A DNA stretch of 64,000 nt from Sellimonas sp963559135 (GCA_963559135.1 CAUWJP010000001.1:93284-157283); one strand, 5' to 3'; positions 44,245-53,616 are shown, numbered from the stretch's first letter. Notes: a model not told the origin generated them from the sequence alone. Translations and numbers: made by a program.

Positions 44245-44529
44245 CTACTCAGCTACCGGATATACAGAAACCTGTTTCTTGTCTCTGCCCTTTCTTTCGA
44301 ATCTTACGATACCGTCAGATGTAGCAAATAATGTGTCATCTCCACCGCGTCCAACATTTACACCCGGATGAATCTTTGTTCCGCGCTGTCTGTAAAGGAT
44401 GTTGCCGGCTTTGACGAACTGTCCGTCTGCTCTCTTGGCACCAAGTCTCTTGGACTCGGAATCACGTCCGTTCTTTGTAGAACCAACTCCCTTTTTATGA
44501 GCGAAAAACTGAAGGTTTAATTTCATCAT
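44245..44529 (-). CDS. rpmA: Ribosomal protein L27 with cleavable N-terminus
   Basis: The product has 94 residues. The N-terminus MMKLNLQFFAHKKGVGSTKNG has the Firmicutes extension ending in NLQFFA, which the Prp protease removes so that the HKKG-type tail can reach the peptidyl transferase centre. The rest matches L27 (SKRLGAKRADGQFVKAG). GGAGG is 8 bases before the first of two adjacent ATGs. The prp gene lies 3 bp upstream. Confidence 0.96.
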   Translation of the reverse strand: MMKLNLQFFAHKKGVGSTKNGRDSESKRLGAKRADGQFVKAGNILYRQRGTKIHPGVNVGRGGDDTLFATSDGIVRFERKGRDKKQVSVYPVAE

Positions 44530-44532
44530 GGT

Positions 44533-44865
44533 TTACACCTCCCTGAATCTCAAATCAATATATTTTCTGTACTCTTCATCTTCTGCCATATTCTGAAGTC
44601 CCAGAACCATGGCGGAAAACAATAATGCCGCTTCCTTCGATGGAGAATGTAAAAACCGGTAATCGATCTCTCCGCTCTCGTCATCGGCTTTGACAGAAGC
44701 TTCGTCTTGAGTGAAAGCCTCAATGGAATTGATCGTGTTGATCACAAGCATTGATACAGCTGCACAAACGATATCTTCACCTGCCGGAGCATATCCGGCA
44801 TGTCCCTCTGTCAGGAAACCGACATATTCATTCTTTGCGTTTTGATAAACCGTAATCTTAATCAT
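44533..44865 (-). CDS. prp: Prp cysteine protease for L27 maturation (YsxB)
   Basis: The product has 110 residues. The catalytic His and Cys are in GHAGYAPAGEDIVCAAVS (about His22 and Cys34). Prp cuts the N-terminal extension of L27, which is present in the next gene. It has no clear ribosome site of its own and starts 5 bp after the rplU stop, so translation is probably coupled. Confidence 0.94.
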   Translation of the reverse strand: MIKITVYQNAKNEYVGFLTEGHAGYAPAGEDIVCAAVSMLVINTINSIEAFTQDEASVKADDESGEIDYRFLHSPSKEAALLFSAMVLGLQNMAEDEEYRKYIDLRFREV

Positions 44866-44870
44866 TTTGA

Positions 44871-45179
44871 TTAAGCGTTGATTTTTTCAATCTTCACAGC
44901 TGTGTACTGCTGTCTGTGGCCGTTTTTCTTGTGGTAGCCTGTCTTCGGTTTGTATTTGTAAACGACAACTTTTTTCGCTTTGCCGTCTCCAAGTACAGAC
45001 GCTTCTACAGACGCACCTTCTACTGTCGGATTACCGATCTTCAGCCCGTCATTGCTCACTGCAAGAACCTGATCAAATGTGTAAGTCGTACCAGCCTCTG
45101 CTCCGAGCTTTTCTACCTTAATGATATCGCCTTCAGCTACTTTGTACTGTTTACCACCTGTTGCTATAATTGCGTACAT
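44871..45179 (-). CDS. rplU: Ribosomal protein L21
   Basis: The product has 102 residues. It starts MYAIIATGGKQYKVAEGD and ends with HKKNGHRQQYTAVKI, both L21 marks. ATG 45179 follows AGGAGG at 6 bases. It is first in the rplU-prp-rpmA unit. Confidence 0.97.
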   Translation of the reverse strand: MYAIIATGGKQYKVAEGDIIKVEKLGAEAGTTYTFDQVLAVSNDGLKIGNPTVEGASVEASVLGDGKAKKVVVYKYKPKTGYHKKNGHRQQYTAVKIEKINA

Positions 45180-45262
45180 ATGGCACCTCCTATTATCATT
45201 ACTCGCCAGCTTCGGTGTCCTAAAAAGAAACTTTGAAACCTCGCTGTGCGGCATACTCATAT
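45180..45262 (-). ncRNA. Possible L21 leader RNA
   Basis: The 5' leader on the minus strand has a conserved-looking CACCGAAGCTGGCGAG segment just before the ribosome site, and pairable GC-rich parts. Firmicutes have an L21 leader that probably binds L21 as feedback. The match is by position and partial recall only. Confidence 0.4.
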
Positions 45263-45291
45263 ATATTAGCATGACCTTTTAAGAAAATCAA
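45263..45291 (-). promoter_or_regulatory. rplU promoter
   Basis: On the minus strand TTGATT and TAATAT are 17 bp apart. The -35 overlaps the last codons of the upstream amidohydrolase gene. Confidence 0.6.
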
Positions 45292-46088
45292 GCACTTTTC
45301 AGTAATTTTTCTGCATTTTTCCAAAGGATGTTTTCTTTATCTTCGGATGACAGATCCAGTCCCTGAAAATACCGAACAAACTCATTCTGTCCTGCCCATG
45401 GCGAATCTGTCGCGAAGAGAATCCTCTCTGCTCCATGAGTGGATACGATCCGCAGAAACTGTTCGTCCGGAATCTTCGTAAAGCAGGCTGCAGTATCCAG
45501 CCAGACATCCTCTCCGACCAGATATTCCTCTACTTCATCCCAGCGCATGAAGCCGCCCATATGGGCAAGAATGAGCTTTTGTGGGTGGACCTCATGGATT
45601 ACATCCCGTATCATGGACGGATTTGCATGTACAAAATCCGGGTAGCCCGGATCCAATCCTGCATGGACGCTGATAATCAATCCGAGCTCCGATGCATAAT
45701 CCAGAATCTTCAGGTAACCGTAATCATCAAATCGAGTTTCCTGATAATCCGGATGAAGCTTGATCCCTGGGAATCCGTTTCGCTTCAGTGTCTGTAGCCG
45801 CTCTTTCAGATGATCACATGCCGGATGAATTCCGCCGAAGGAAAGAATCGTTCCTCCGGTTTTCTCTGTGATCTGCATCGCGAAACGATTGATTGAATCA
45901 AACTGGGACGGCTTTGTCACAACAGGAAGTACAATGCTTTTCTTAATTCCTGACTCCCTCATAGATTCCAGAAGGGAGTCGCATGTTCCAGGCAAGTGAG
46001 CCTTCTCTTTGCACTGTTGTTCCAGAAAGGAGATGGTACGCTCCACAATCTTTTCCGGAAAAATGTGAGTGTGAAAATCAATCGTCAT
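45288..46088 (-). CDS. Amidohydrolase-family metal-dependent hydrolase
   Basis: The product has 266 residues. The TIM-barrel amidohydrolase-2 pattern is seen: IDFHTHIFPE (metal HxH) at the start, GIKLHPDYQ near 122, ISVHAGLDPGYP near 152, LILAHMGG near 185 and FATDSPW near 237 (Asp). Relatives hydrolyse or decarboxylate small organic acids and amides. The substrate is unknown. It overlaps the CBS gene by 11 bp. Confidence 0.88.
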   Translation of the reverse strand: MTIDFHTHIFPEKIVERTISFLEQQCKEKAHLPGTCDSLLESMRESGIKKSIVLPVVTKPSQFDSINRFAMQITEKTGGTILSFGGIHPACDHLKERLQTLKRNGFPGIKLHPDYQETRFDDYGYLKILDYASELGLIISVHAGLDPGYPDFVHANPSMIRDVIHEVHPQKLILAHMGGFMRWDEVEEYLVGEDVWLDTAACFTKIPDEQFLRIVSTHGAERILFATDSPWAGQNEFVRYFQGLDLSSEDKENILWKNAEKLLKSA

Positions 46089-46503
46089 TCTTATCGCCGT
46101 TTTCCTTTACTTTGTCATTCAGATATCCGATGATATCACGTCTTGTTACGATACCGATAAAGAAGTGCTGATCGTCCTCCACCGGTACAAAATTCTGCTC
46201 CATGGCCCGCTTTACCAGATCTTCCATATCCGCCTCAATGCTGACCGGAAGATAATCGTGCCTTCTTTCAAATTTCATGACGGAAAGGTTTTCAGCCTGC
46301 CGGATATTGAGGGTATTGGAATCTTTCAGTCCCCACAAAAGATCCCCCTCTGTGATGGTTCCGACATATTTCCCCTCTTTATTCAGAATCGGCACGCAGG
46401 AATATTTATAATGCTCCATAATCTCCATTGCCTGACGTACTGTGTGATAATCGTAGATAAAAGCCAGTTCTGCCTTTGGATGCAGAAAAAATAAAATATT
46501 CAT
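46078..46503 (-). CDS. CBS-domain pair protein
   Basis: The product has 141 residues and two CBS motifs: FIYDYHTVRQAMEIMEHYKYSCVPILN near residue 15, and the second half ending VPVEDDQHFFIGIVTRRDIIGYL. CBS pairs bind adenine nucleotides and act as energy sensors. The first part begins LFFLHPKAELAFI rather than the usual start. It overlaps the amidohydrolase gene, but no functional link is known. Confidence 0.88.
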   Translation of the reverse strand: MNILFFLHPKAELAFIYDYHTVRQAMEIMEHYKYSCVPILNKEGKYVGTITEGDLLWGLKDSNTLNIRQAENLSVMKFERRHDYLPVSIEADMEDLVKRAMEQNFVPVEDDQHFFIGIVTRRDIIGYLNDKVKENGDKNDD

Positions 46504-46542
46504 TTTCCAACCTCTTCTATAAATCTTTCCTGTAACTTGTTT

Positions 46543-47862
46543 TTAAAGCTGTGTATTAACAAAAATATCGTAAATCGCTTTGATTGCCTGTTCAAAATCA
46601 TGGCATCGAACGCCAATGATGATATTAAGTTCACTAGAGCCCTGATCAATCATCTTGACATTGACATTGGCGTGGGATAATGCTGCGAAGATACGTCCAG
46701 ACGTTCCCCTCGTCTGCCGCATTCCTCTTCCCACGACAGCAATCAGTGCCAGATCAGATTCAAGCTCAATAAAGTCAGGTGACACGGCACGGTGGATGCC
46801 TGCAAGGACTTTCTGCTCTTTGCTTTCAAATTCATCCTGATGAACGAACACGGTCATCGTATCAATTCCGGAAGGCATATGTTCGATACAGACATTGTTC
46901 TCCTCGAATACCTGAAGTACTTTACGGCAGAAGCCGACTTCTGTATTCATCATGGCCTTATCAATCGTAACGGACGCAAATCCTTTCTTCCCCGCGATTC
47001 CGGTGATGGTAAACCGCGGATGCCGGCAGGTATCCTCTACAATCAAGGTGCCCGGATCCTCCGGCCGGTTCGTGTTTCGGATGTTAATCGGGATACCTTC
47101 TCTTCGTACCGGGAAAATTGCATCCTCATGAAGGACAGTTGCTCCCATATAGGACAGCTCCCGTAACTCCCGGTAGGTGATAGTTTCAATCACTTCCGGA
47201 TCTTTGACAATCCGTGGATCTGCTACCAAAAATCCAGAAACATCCGTCCAGTTTTCATAAAGATCAGCGTGAACGGCCTTTGCTACAAGGGATCCTGTAA
47301 TATCCGATCCTCCTCTGGAAAAGGTGGTTACATTTCCATCCGGGTCACTTCCGTAAAAACCAGGGATGACCGCATATCCGGCATTTTCCAGGCGTTGCTG
47401 CAACATGGAATTGGTCTTTTTCATATCGAGACGACCACCCTTGTCAAAAAAGATAACATCGGCGGCATCGACAAACTCAAACTCCAGATAGGCAGCCATA
47501 ATCAGACCGTTCAGGTATTCACCTCTGGAAGCTGCGTACTGTCGCCCAGCTTTCTGCTCAAACTGCTCCCGGATCTGTTCGAACTCGTTTTCAAGAGAAA
47601 GGGTAAGGGAAAGCCCGTCAATGATTTCTTGATAGCGGGAAGTGATAAACTTCCACTCCTCAGAATAATCCAGTCCTTTCTCAGCTTTGTCATAGCACAG
47701 GTAAAGCATGTCCGTGATCTTGGTATCTCTGGAATTCCGTTTTCCTGGTGCAGACGGTATTACATATTTTCTCGATTTTTCACTTCGGATGATTTCTCCC
47801 GCTTTCTGGAACTGAGACGCGCTTGCAAGAGAGCTTCCTCCGAATTTTACTACTTTTGGCAT
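46543..47862 (-). CDS. Aspartate kinase
   Basis: The product has 439 residues. ATG 47862 follows AAGGAG at 9 bases; a GTG six codons upstream has no site. KFGGSSLA at residue 6, FSRGGSDITGSLVAKAVHADLYENWTDVSG near 185 and two C-terminal ACT domains identify it. It phosphorylates aspartate for the Lys/Thr/Met pathway, probably with feedback control through the ACT domains. It lies 18 bp after a HAD phosphatase gene. Which of lysine or threonine inhibits it cannot be told. Confidence 0.95.
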   Translation of the reverse strand: MPKVVKFGGSSLASASQFQKAGEIIRSEKSRKYVIPSAPGKRNSRDTKITDMLYLCYDKAEKGLDYSEEWKFITSRYQEIIDGLSLTLSLENEFEQIREQFEQKAGRQYAASRGEYLNGLIMAAYLEFEFVDAADVIFFDKGGRLDMKKTNSMLQQRLENAGYAVIPGFYGSDPDGNVTTFSRGGSDITGSLVAKAVHADLYENWTDVSGFLVADPRIVKDPEVIETITYRELRELSYMGATVLHEDAIFPVRREGIPINIRNTNRPEDPGTLIVEDTCRHPRFTITGIAGKKGFASVTIDKAMMNTEVGFCRKVLQVFEENNVCIEHMPSGIDTMTVFVHQDEFESKEQKVLAGIHRAVSPDFIELESDLALIAVVGRGMRQTRGTSGRIFAALSHANVNVKMIDQGSSELNIIIGVRCHDFEQAIKAIYDIFVNTQL

Positions 47863-47880
47863 ATTCAAACGCTCCTTCAC

Positions 47881-48489
47881 TTATCGATTGTGCAGAATAT
47901 CATAGGCAACAGACGGAGTAAAAACGACGCCATGAATTCCTTCCCTGCAGGCTGCCGTTGCGTTTTCCTTAATATCGTCAAAAAACAAAGCCTTTGCCGG
48001 ATCGATCTGATACCGATTAAGCAGCGTCTGGTAAATCTGCGCTTCTGGTTTCAGGCACTGTTCCTGCCAGGAAAAAACACCGCCGTCAAATGTTTCGATA
48101 AAAGAAAGTCTGTCTTTTGTCTTTTCGTACAGGCCTTCTGAATAATTGGAAAGATAATATACCCGGTAGCCCCGCTTACGGAACCAACGGATCAGATCCA
48201 AGGTGTAGTCTGTAGGCTGAATACATTCGCAGAGTCCGTCATAGACAAGCCGGATCTCCTTTTCGATTTCCGGATCGTTGGCAATGAACGCTTCACACCA
48301 GTCATCTGGTCCATACGTCCCTTTATCACCTTCACACCAGGCACTGCTGCGAAAAACAGCATCTGCAACCCGTTCTCTGATGTCCGGGGCAAAATCGTAC
48401 TGGTCCAGACAGAACGCTTCGCTGTATCGGATCAGAACATTTCCAAGGTCAAAGATAACCGTATTACAGGTATCCACAGGTATTTTCAT
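47881..48489 (-). CDS. HAD-superfamily hydrolase (YihX-like)
   Basis: The product has 202 residues. The nucleophile motif is VIFDLGNVLI near residue 11, in which Gly replaces the second Asp of DxD, as in YihX-type sugar phosphatases and haloacid-type members. YYLSNYSEG (motif II Ser/Asn) and ALFFDDIKEN (motif IV) follow. AGGAGG precedes the ATG. Co-transcription with aspartate kinase is likely. The substrate is unknown. Confidence 0.88.
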   Translation of the reverse strand: MKIPVDTCNTVIFDLGNVLIRYSEAFCLDQYDFAPDIRERVADAVFRSSAWCEGDKGTYGPDDWCEAFIANDPEIEKEIRLVYDGLCECIQPTDYTLDLIRWFRKRGYRVYYLSNYSEGLYEKTKDRLSFIETFDGGVFSWQEQCLKPEAQIYQTLLNRYQIDPAKALFFDDIKENATAACREGIHGVVFTPSVAYDILHNR

Positions 48490-48564
48490 CTTATTCTCCT
48501 CCTGTCTGCTTCTCCACTATGTACTACTTTACATTGATAAAGTGAAGAATGCAACAAAAATTCT

Positions 48565-49056
48565 CTATTTTTCCTCTTTTCGTATGACATCACCATAGAC
48601 CGCACGGGAAGCCGTTTTCAAATCTTCCGGGGAAAGTCTTAGCTGCATTCCCAGTTTTCCACCGCTTACATAAAGCTTTTCCAGATGCTGAGCATCTTCC
48701 TGGATTACGGTTGGAAACTGCTTTTTCATGCCGATGGCGGTACATCCTCCACGGACATACCCTGTGATAGAAGTTAGGTTTTTCAGGGGGATCATTTCCA
48801 GCGATTTTTCCCCTACCACTTTTGCAGCTTTTTTGAAATCAATTTCTTCCTCGATAGGAATAACAAACACATAGTGGGCTCCGCTTTTTGCCTGGGTTAC
48901 CAGTGTCTTATATACTTCTTTATGTGGAAGTGACAGCTGGTCGGCGGTCGCGATGCCGTCCTCGAAGTTTTCACATTCATAGGTCTGATACTCATACGGA
49001 ATTTTCATCCGGTCCAGAATCCGCATGGCATTGGTTTTCAGTTCTTTTTTACTCAT
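48565..49056 (-). CDS. ybaK: Cys-tRNA(Pro) deacylase, YbaK/EbsC type
   Basis: The product has 163 residues. ATG 49056 is chosen over an upstream in-frame start by family length. The YbaK core is seen in KEVYKTLVTQA (active-site Lys) and VRGGCTAIGMKKQFPT, then SGGKLGMQLRLSPEDL. YbaK removes cysteine wrongly loaded on tRNA-Pro. It overlaps the end of the RNase G-like gene by 8 bp. Confidence 0.92.
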   Translation of the reverse strand: MSKKELKTNAMRILDRMKIPYEYQTYECENFEDGIATADQLSLPHKEVYKTLVTQAKSGAHYVFVIPIEEEIDFKKAAKVVGEKSLEMIPLKNLTSITGYVRGGCTAIGMKKQFPTVIQEDAQHLEKLYVSGGKLGMQLRLSPEDLKTASRAVYGDVIRKEEK

Positions 49057-50263
49057 CGATATGCGCCTTCTTTCTGACTGCCTCATAAAGGGGCGGGTGT
49101 ACTTTTTTTCTTGTAATTTCCATCAGATCCAGCCGGGTGATGTCAATGACTTCTGTCTTGACCGGGTCCGCTGTTGTCAGTTCCCGCATGGTCTTGATCA
49201 GAATTTCCCGGTCTTCCGCCTCTGACAGATTGATAAAATCAATCAGAATGATGCCTGAGAGATTCCGAAGCCGGATCTGCCTTGCCGCCTCTTTGGCCGC
49301 CTCCAGATTCTGTTTCAGGTAACGCTCATTTTTCCCCGAAACAGCTCGCCCCGTGTTGACGTCGATCACCGTCAGTGCCTCTGTAGGCTGAATGATCAAG
49401 CTTCCACCCGATTTCAGCCAAACTCTCTGGGAAAGCGCCCTTTCCAGTTCCCGCTCCAGACTGTAAAGCTTAACAAGAGGAAACTTCGGATCCGCATACA
49501 GCCTAAGACTGTCCAGCGCTTTTGGCTCGATCTGTTCCAGATAGGATCTGAGACGCTCATAAACGTCCGGCAGGTCAGTCACAACCTCTTCCAGCGCATC
49601 CCAGCGGACATGGGAAAATCCCGCCTCTTCTCCTGCCGCTCCCGCTTTCAGGCGGGTGAAGCAGGTGCGTGTCCTGGATCTTTCAAGCAAATCTGTAAGC
49701 TCTTCTTCCTGTTTCTGCAGTTCCTGATGCAGTTCCTCCAGAGTAAGCTGAGCCGCTTCCGTACGGAGAATCACACCAAATGGAGAGTTGTCTGTTTCCT
49801 GAAGCCATGCTTTCAAAGTTTCCCGTTCCTTTTTTGGAATCCGGGAAGAAACACCCGGCATCTGCTTTTTGCGCGATACGACAGCGTACCGGCCGGTTAG
49901 CGAAATATCCGTAGTAAGAGATGGCTTTTTTGCCTTGGATGCTTCCTTTTTCACCTGTACTACCAGCTCATCTCCGACACAGATCGGCTTTTTTCCGGCT
50001 TTGAAAGTAAAGAAGGCATCCGTTGCCTCCTGTTCACTGCAGTAGCACTCCATCCCCGGAAATACCTCAATAAAAACCGCATGGATATTCGGAATTTTCT
50101 TTTTCACCTTTCCGATATAGATATCTCCCGCATGAACTGTTTTTTCCAAATTCGCATTTTGAGCAGCCTCGTCCGGGAAAAAGATTTCTACCATCTTTCC
50201 GTCCTCTTCCAGAAAAAAGCAAAGACGATCCATCACATTTGTTACAAGAACTTTTTGTTTCAT
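49049..50263 (-). CDS. RNase G/E-family ribonuclease lacking the zinc-link
   Basis: The product has 404 residues. An S1 domain (HAGDIYIGKVKKKIPNIHAVFIEV) precedes the catalytic core with VIDVNTGRAVSGKN near 303 (metal Asp) and IILIDFINL near 340 (second Asp). The C-terminus ends at RKKVHPPLYEAVRKK, so the CPxC zinc-link that joins dimers in E. coli RNase G/E is missing. It probably processes or degrades RNA. It lies directly after the DUF2344 gene (1-bp overlap). Confidence 0.9.
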   Translation of the reverse strand: MKQKVLVTNVMDRLCFFLEEDGKMVEIFFPDEAAQNANLEKTVHAGDIYIGKVKKKIPNIHAVFIEVFPGMECYCSEQEATDAFFTFKAGKKPICVGDELVVQVKKEASKAKKPSLTTDISLTGRYAVVSRKKQMPGVSSRIPKKERETLKAWLQETDNSPFGVILRTEAAQLTLEELHQELQKQEEELTDLLERSRTRTCFTRLKAGAAGEEAGFSHVRWDALEEVVTDLPDVYERLRSYLEQIEPKALDSLRLYADPKFPLVKLYSLERELERALSQRVWLKSGGSLIIQPTEALTVIDVNTGRAVSGKNERYLKQNLEAAKEAARQIRLRNLSGIILIDFINLSEAEDREILIKTMRELTTADPVKTEVIDITRLDLMEITRKKVHPPLYEAVRKKAHIDE

Positions 50264-50955
50264 TATACGATCTCCGTTCCAAGTGCATCCAGCGGCACCA
50301 ATGCTTCATCCTTTCTGGCATAGTTCTCAAGCCGGTGGTAGCGGTAATCTGCTTCTGCATCCAGATTCGATCCGATCTGCTTTAGGAACGCAGACATCAC
50401 AAGTTCCGGCTTTAGATTGGTGGAGCTTCCGGCACATACTTTTAGAAAAATCGATGTATCCTGTTTTTTCATTTCCAGAATCCATGGACGGATATTGACT
50501 TCTTTTTCGCTCTTCTTTGTCTGTTTTAAGACCAGAATCTCTTCCTGCGAAAGGAAGTCCTCAATTGCTGCTTCGGTGACGTCTTGTGTTCCTTCTTTCG
50601 GAAGGGCAAGGTAATCAGCCGCCTCAATGATTGCCATTCCGGTTGCCTTCTTATTCTCCGGAATCTGAACGAAGCTTACCACTTCTATTCCTTCCACCAT
50701 TACCTCATTGAGCTTTCGCACTGCCTCTTTGGATGCAATCGACTCAGTCAGTTCAATATCAAAATATTCCCCGTCACTGGTCAGTCCAACGCCAAGGGGA
50801 TTGGCAAAAGACATGATCATATGTGGGCTGAAGCCTTGGGTAAATGCGATCGGGATCTCTGCCCGGCGCATAGCCTTCTGGAAATAGCGCATAACATCCA
50901 GATGACCGATAAATTTCATTACTCCGTATTTTCGGAACTTAATTCTTGCCTTCAA
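50263..50955 (-). CDS. DUF2344 protein (TIGR03936 type)
   Basis: The product has 230 residues. TTG 50955 is chosen because AAGGAGG lies 8 bases upstream and the family begins KARIKFRKYG. IGHLDVMRYFQKAMRRAEIP then FSPHMIMSFANPLGVG is the family core. The function is not established. In many Firmicutes and Actinobacteria it is fused to or next to the B12-type radical SAM protein, as here (17-bp overlap), implying one pathway. Confidence 0.88.
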   Translation of the reverse strand: MKARIKFRKYGVMKFIGHLDVMRYFQKAMRRAEIPIAFTQGFSPHMIMSFANPLGVGLTSDGEYFDIELTESIASKEAVRKLNEVMVEGIEVVSFVQIPENKKATGMAIIEAADYLALPKEGTQDVTEAAIEDFLSQEEILVLKQTKKSEKEVNIRPWILEMKKQDTSIFLKVCAGSSTNLKPELVMSAFLKQIGSNLDAEADYRYHRLENYARKDEALVPLDALGTEIV

Positions 50956-52825
50956 AGCAGACACCTCCTTGATAACACATTGCACCGCAGGCCGAGCATC
51001 GCTCCCGGCAGTTTGGTGTAACTTCCCCTTTCATAGCACGTTCCCATTCTTTTTTAAGAAAAGATTTGTTGACACCCACATCAATAAAATCCCATGGGAA
51101 CAATTCGTCCAGATTCCGTTTTCGCATCGTATAGAATTCCAGATCCACTCCTGTATTTTTGAACGCCTGCATCCATTTTTCATTGTCAAACTCGTCGCTC
51201 CAGGAATCATAGAGACATCCCAGACGGTAAGCCTCAAGGATAACCTTTCCGGTTCGGCGGTCACCGCGAGCAAACACACCCTCCAGCACAGTTACGTCAG
51301 CTTCATGCCAGTTGTATTTGAGGCTCTTTCGGTTTAACTGCTCTTTCATCTCCTGATTCACAACATGAGCCCGGTGGATATAATCTTCTTGAGTGAACAT
51401 TTCTGCCCACTGGAATGGTGTAAACGGTTTCGGGATAAAGAAAGACGTACTGAACGTAATCTGACATTTGCCGTTTCTCTGATCCTTCGGAATCTCGTAG
51501 TACTTTCTTGCGACCCGGTCGGCAAGTCTTGGGATTTCTTTCATATCCTCTTCTGTCTCGCCTGGAAGACCGAGCATAAAGTAGAGCTTTACTTTGTTCC
51601 AGCCGCCTTCGAAGGCTTTGGAAGCACCGTCCAGAATCATCTCTTCGGTCAGACCCTTGTTAATGACATTCCGCATCCGCTGAGATCCTGCTTCCGGTGC
51701 GAACGTTAGACTACTTTTCTTAATGTCCTGTACCTTACCCATCACATCCAGAGAGAAGGAATCAATTCGAAGGGACGGAAGCGAAATATTGATCCCTTTG
51801 CCTTTAAATTCCTCGATCAGGAAGGTCACAAGCTCTTTTAACTGGGAATAATCACTGGAACTTAACGAGCTTAAAGAAATCTCTTCGTGCCCGGTACTCT
51901 TCAGCATCTCATAAGCATACTGCTTTAACGTTTCCAGATTTTTCTCTCTTGTAGGACGGTAAATCATTCCTGCCTGACAGAACCGGCAGCCACGGATACA
52001 TCCTCTCTGAATTTCCAGCACGACACGGTCCTGAGTCACTTTGATGAAAGGAACGACCGGTTTTGTCGGATATGGCACCGCACTTAAATCCATGACAACC
52101 TGTTTTTTGATTGTTCTTTTTGCATGGGGATTATTTGGCTCAAAGGACTTTAATGTCCCATCCGCATGATATTCGGCATCATAAAACTGCGGGACATAGA
52201 TTCCTTCGATCTCCGCTGCCATTTCCAGAAACTCTTTCCTTGTTCCGTTCTTTTTCTTATTTTCCTTATACGCATCCAGAAGCTCATCATAGGCAGTCTC
52301 GCCCTCTCCAATGTAAAAGAGGTCAAAAAAGTCAGCAAGCGGCTCCGGATTAACAGCACAAGGACCTCCTCCGATGACGATCGGATCTTCTTCTGTACGA
52401 TCTCTGCCAAACAGCGGAATGCCCGAAAGATCCAGTACCTGTAAAATGTTGGTATAGCACATCTCATACTGAATCGTAATGCCAAGAAAATCAAATTCCC
52501 GGATGGGATCCTGGGATTCCAGGGCGAACAGAGGAATGTGTTCCTCTCTCATAATCCGATCCAGATCGGTCCATGGGGAGTAAACACGCTCGCACCACGT
52601 ATCTTCTCTCCTGTTGAACATGTCATATAAAATCTTCATTCCGAGGTGAGACTCCCCGATTTCATAGACGTCCGGAAAGCACATGGCAAATTTTATCTCC
52701 ACTTGGCTCTTATCTTTCATGACGGAATTGATCTCGTTCCCGATGTAACGGGCCGGTTTCTCGACTTTTAGTAATATTTCATCACTTAATGCTAATTTTC
52801 TCACTTGATAAACACCCTTTTTCAT
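50939..52825 (-). CDS. Radical SAM protein with B12-binding-like N-domain (TIGR03960 type)
   Basis: The product has 628 residues. The N-terminal B12-binding-like domain is followed by the radical SAM core with C276, C280 and C283 (GCIRGCRFC). The tail is Cys-rich (CRERCSACGAMCYQGG). The reaction is unknown; DUF2344 and RNase G-like neighbours suggest RNA or ribosome modification. ATG 52825 has no clear ribosome site. GTG 52804, seven codons in, matches the usual MRKLALSD-type start and is a good alternative. Confidence 0.9.
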   Translation of the reverse strand: MKKGVYQVRKLALSDEILLKVEKPARYIGNEINSVMKDKSQVEIKFAMCFPDVYEIGESHLGMKILYDMFNRREDTWCERVYSPWTDLDRIMREEHIPLFALESQDPIREFDFLGITIQYEMCYTNILQVLDLSGIPLFGRDRTEEDPIVIGGGPCAVNPEPLADFFDLFYIGEGETAYDELLDAYKENKKKNGTRKEFLEMAAEIEGIYVPQFYDAEYHADGTLKSFEPNNPHAKRTIKKQVVMDLSAVPYPTKPVVPFIKVTQDRVVLEIQRGCIRGCRFCQAGMIYRPTREKNLETLKQYAYEMLKSTGHEEISLSSLSSSDYSQLKELVTFLIEEFKGKGINISLPSLRIDSFSLDVMGKVQDIKKSSLTFAPEAGSQRMRNVINKGLTEEMILDGASKAFEGGWNKVKLYFMLGLPGETEEDMKEIPRLADRVARKYYEIPKDQRNGKCQITFSTSFFIPKPFTPFQWAEMFTQEDYIHRAHVVNQEMKEQLNRKSLKYNWHEADVTVLEGVFARGDRRTGKVILEAYRLGCLYDSWSDEFDNEKWMQAFKNTGVDLEFYTMRKRNLDELFPWDFIDVGVNKSFLKKEWERAMKGEVTPNCRERCSACGAMCYQGGVCFEGKN

Positions 52826-53147
52826 AAATAAAAATAATTACTTCTCATTGCAACTGTTCAGAACTTCATCGTTATTCTCCAGAACCGCAATGAGGAAATT
52901 TTGAATCCGTTTAGATTGTACTAAAAGGAAATTCATATGTCAATCTGGACAGACTGACACTGAAAAAATTATCCACTCCTTTTTACAGAAAGTAGCGAAT
53001 AGTTCTAACTTCTCGAAGAATTGATATTTTGCTGAAAAAATCCCTTAAAAGTTTTGCGCTTTCAAGGGATAAAATGTATCCATATTCAGTTTGTATCAAG
53101 TTCCAATTCTTTCAGCAAGAGATCTTTTATCGCTATGATGAGAAAGT
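52826..53147. other. Gene-free interval of 322 bp
   Basis: No coding region is supported. It holds the upstream region of the radical SAM operon and, at 53034-53070, the terminator of the VOC gene. Confidence 0.6.
53034..53070 (-). terminator. Terminator after the VOC-family gene
   Basis: On the minus strand ATCCCTTGAAAG pairs with CTTTTAAGGGAT, followed by TTTTTT. Confidence 0.8.
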
Positions 53148-53510
53148 TTATGCCGGAACAATTTCGATCCAGTATCCGTCCGGATCTCCAATAAAATAGA
53201 TTCCCATCTCCGGATTTTCAAACAGGATCACGCCCATTTCTTTGTGCTTTTTGTACGCTTCTTCGTAGTGATCTGTTGTGAAAGCAAGATGGAATTCTTC
53301 CTCTCCCAGATCGTATTTTTCTGTTCTGTCTTTCAGCCAGGTCAGCTCAAGCGTAAAGGAACTCTTGCCGTCTCCAAGGTAAACAAGGATAAAACTTCCG
53401 TCCTCGGCTTCCTTTCTCTGTACTTCTTTCAATCCCAGAGCCTCTTCATAGAATTTCAGGCTCTTTTCCAGATCGAGAACGTTAAAATTAAAATGATTAA
53501 ATGCGAACAT
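53148..53510 (-). CDS. Lactoylglutathione lyase-like VOC metalloprotein
   Basis: The product has 120 residues. The vicinal oxygen chelate fold shows the four usual metal ligands: His in FNHFNFNVLDLEKS, Glu in TLELTWL, His in EFHLAFTT and Glu in YWIEIVP. This matches GloA glyoxalase I in length and sites. Glutathione is rare in Clostridia, so the thiol partner may differ. It stands alone with its own terminator. Confidence 0.88.
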   Translation of the reverse strand: MFAFNHFNFNVLDLEKSLKFYEEALGLKEVQRKEAEDGSFILVYLGDGKSSFTLELTWLKDRTEKYDLGEEEFHLAFTTDHYEEAYKKHKEMGVILFENPEMGIYFIGDPDGYWIEIVPA

Positions 53511-53616
53511 GGTATTTCTCCTTTCTGTCCTCAGTCATTTGATTACAGAGGCACATATATGCCTCTTCCTGAAGCTACCATATCTGTTTTTTAGAAAAAT
53601 GTCAATGCATAGAAAT

